Source of the DNA: Candidatus Hodarchaeota archaeon
GTDB lineage: Archaea > Asgardarchaeota > Heimdallarchaeia > Hodarchaeales > Hodarchaeaceae
Direction: 5' to 3'
NCBI GenBank assembly: GCA_016840305.1
Contig: JAEOSP010000013.1
Location: 1-17,200 of the forward strand
Length of the DNA: 17,200 nt
Below the pieces are notes generated by a model that saw nothing but the letters and a program-made list of their open reading frames with translations, had not been told where the DNA came from and did not search any database. Below, piece by piece: positions 16,089 through 17,200 of the stretch (positions are counted from its first letter, which is position 1; every line of letters starts with the position of its first letter). Both the position numbers and the translations under genes were made by a program.

Positions 16089-17111
16089 ATGTTGTTCGAA
16101 GGTGTACTTTTATCTGTTATGGCTGACACAGGACCTCACACTGAATATAATCTTTCCAAACTAGATGCAACTAGCTCGATGAAACTTAGTATTAGTCTTA
16201 TGACTGCCCTTGGACTTGGAGAAAGCCAAGATCAAATAAATCAACTTCACGGATCTTTTCCTGTTCCTGGGAGGAAAGAACTTGCCATTGCTTTTCCATT
16301 TACTGTTGCTACACGCGATTCTTCTGATCCACGAATACAAGAGTTTGGTAGGTACTTTACACTTTTTTTTCTATTCTTACGGGAATCGAAGAGCAGAGTA
16401 CTTGCAAATTATGATTTAATTGAACAAATCATTATTCAAGCTCTAAAACCTCTTACTCAAGAGGAACAGATAACGCAAGAAGTTATCAAACACATTTATA
16501 CTACAATAGAAAGTACTATTTCAGCTCAAGAAGGATCTAGTGCCCCTAAAGCTATTAAACAATCAGCTTCAAACTTAGCACAAATACAAATAGATCATGA
16601 TCGACATCAAGCGCTATCGAGTATAATCCGAGATGTCACACAAATTCAAACTTCATTGGCTGCGTTATTAGATGAATCAATGATATTTACTGACACACCG
16701 ATTTTGGAAGGATCATTCTATATGCGTCCCTCGATCAAACCAGAGGATTTTATCAAGATCATTCCACAAATATCCCGATATGAGAAAATATTGAGTCGAC
16801 TTGACGGTGAGGAGAAAGATACCGTTAGAGAAATTGTTGATATATCTATCCTTGTGAGAATAGGGAATCTATTCTATTGGAAAGCTCTCAGATCCGAACA
16901 GAATCTTGAATATGAAAAAGCAGTTGAATTTTATATGAGAGCTAATCAATTAAAAGATGATTCCATCCTATATTTGACAATCGGTTCAATTTATAGGAAA
17001 TTGGGGAGAGATACCGAAGCAAAGAACTGGATAGAAGGGGGTTTTTCTCGTATGAGAACAAGAAAAGAATCTATCCGAATATCACGAAATATTCTTTTTG
17101 GTGATGTATGA
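16089..17111 (+). CDS. Longin-like protein with C-terminal TPR-like repeats
   Basis: The 340-residue protein starts with a longin-like domain (about 1-125): LFEGVLLSVMADTGPHTEYN, a helix with MKLSISLMTALGLGE, a loop with GSFPVPGRKELAIAFPFTV, SSDPRIQEFGRYFTLFFLFL, and a helix containing ANYDLIEQIIIQAL. I recall this pattern as a recurrent Asgard family. The middle (about 125-220) is helical and glutamine-rich. Residues about 255-320 look like one or two TPR units (FYWKALRSEQNLEYEKAVEF, then SILYLTIGSIYRKLGRDTEA), suited to binding a protein partner. It has no signal peptide or membrane segment. It follows the 14272 gene, and a function in membrane or GTPase-linked processes is only inferred. 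It ends at TGA 17109-17111, facing a minus-strand gene. Confidence 0.8.
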   Translation: MLFEGVLLSVMADTGPHTEYNLSKLDATSSMKLSISLMTALGLGESQDQINQLHGSFPVPGRKELAIAFPFTVATRDSSDPRIQEFGRYFTLFFLFLRESKSRVLANYDLIEQIIIQALKPLTQEEQITQEVIKHIYTTIESTISAQEGSSAPKAIKQSASNLAQIQIDHDRHQALSSIIRDVTQIQTSLAALLDESMIFTDTPILEGSFYMRPSIKPEDFIKIIPQISRYEKILSRLDGEEKDTVREIVDISILVRIGNLFYWKALRSEQNLEYEKAVEFYMRANQLKDDSILYLTIGSIYRKLGRDTEAKNWIEGGFSRMRTRKESIRISRNILFGDV

Positions 17112-17148
17112 AAAAAAGAAGTGATCAACCATCAAAAGCTGATCACTT
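17112..17148 (-). terminator. Hairpin plus T-tract terminator of the minus-strand gene
   Basis: AAGTGATCA (17119-17127) and TGATCACTT (17140-17148) form a perfect 9-base-pair stem with a 12-base loop. Read on the minus strand, the stem is followed by CTTTTTTT (17118-17111), an intrinsic-terminator layout just after the stop codon of the minus-strand gene. On the plus strand no T-run directly follows the stem, but the hairpin could also slow transcription from the converging longin-TPR gene. Confidence 0.55.
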
Positions 17149-17200
17149 AGGTACCTGTTGGACGTTTTCTTTTTGGTTTGAGAGCTGGATCCTCAATATC
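17147..17200 (-). CDS. C-terminal end of an unidentified gene (partial)
   Basis: On the minus strand the window edge reads DIEDPALKPKRKRPTGT and then TAA (17149-17147). The lysine/arginine-rich, proline-containing tail looks like a natural disordered C-terminus, and the stop is followed directly by a hairpin and T-tract. Both facts support a real gene running in from beyond the window. Only 17 residues are visible, so the product cannot be named. Confidence 0.5.
   Translation of the reverse strand, partial: DIEDPALKPKRKRPTGT

Overview
The window is about 17.2 kb of AT-rich DNA (roughly two thirds A+T by eye), densely packed with genes on both strands and with many TTG and GTG starts. Several things point to an archaeon: a separately encoded alpha subunit of ADP-forming acyl-CoA synthetase, a tandem KaiC-like ATPase, a beta-CASP nuclease, TATA-like boxes, and LarB/LarC. 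Two genes resemble the longin/roadblock-like cytoskeletal or trafficking-type proteins that I associate with Asgard archaea (Heimdall- or Thorarchaeota-like genomes). I therefore infer an Asgard archaeon with moderate confidence; no rRNA or other marker in the window proves it.

Layout. Bases 1-1709 (minus) carry larC and the start of larB, overlapping by 8 bp; their products act in making the nickel-pincer cofactor. A longin-like gene (1909-2658, plus) diverges from them. Bases 2677-3602 look degraded: a small minus-strand membrane-protein frame abuts a formamidopyrimidine-DNA glycosylase (Fpg/MutM/Nei) remnant that has lost its catalytic N-terminus. Bases 3688-6153 hold an ADP-forming acyl-CoA synthetase alpha subunit, followed immediately by an aminoglycoside-phosphotransferase/choline-kinase-like gene. 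This kinase has a perfect Shine-Dalgarno sequence but no ATG, GTG or TTG start; ATT at 5098 appears to be its initiator. A minus-strand THUMP/SPOUT-type RNA methyltransferase (6173-7180) and a plus-strand mtnA (methylthioribose-1-phosphate isomerase, 7301-8377) diverge from a short shared spacer.

Bases 8459-12440 form a co-directional group: a 102-residue unknown protein, a two-domain KaiC-like ATPase whose second P-loop is destroyed, and a large beta-CASP metallo-beta-lactamase protein carrying about 310 residues of unrecognised N-terminal sequence. This group is the best candidate for an undescribed system. Bases 12450-14108 (minus) are a two-gene unit: a CPBP/CAAX-type intramembrane protease and a nitrilase-superfamily amidohydrolase. 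Bases 14272-17111 (plus) hold two large genes, one an unrecognised helical protein with a hydrophobic N-terminus and the other a longin-like protein with TPR-like repeats at its C-terminus. The window ends with the last codons of a minus-strand gene and its hairpin-plus-T-tract terminator.

I saw no tRNA, rRNA, CRISPR array, insertion sequence or attachment site. No gene-free stretch exceeds 300 bases; the longest spacer (15835-16088) holds a TATA-like element and a 10-codon upstream ORF.
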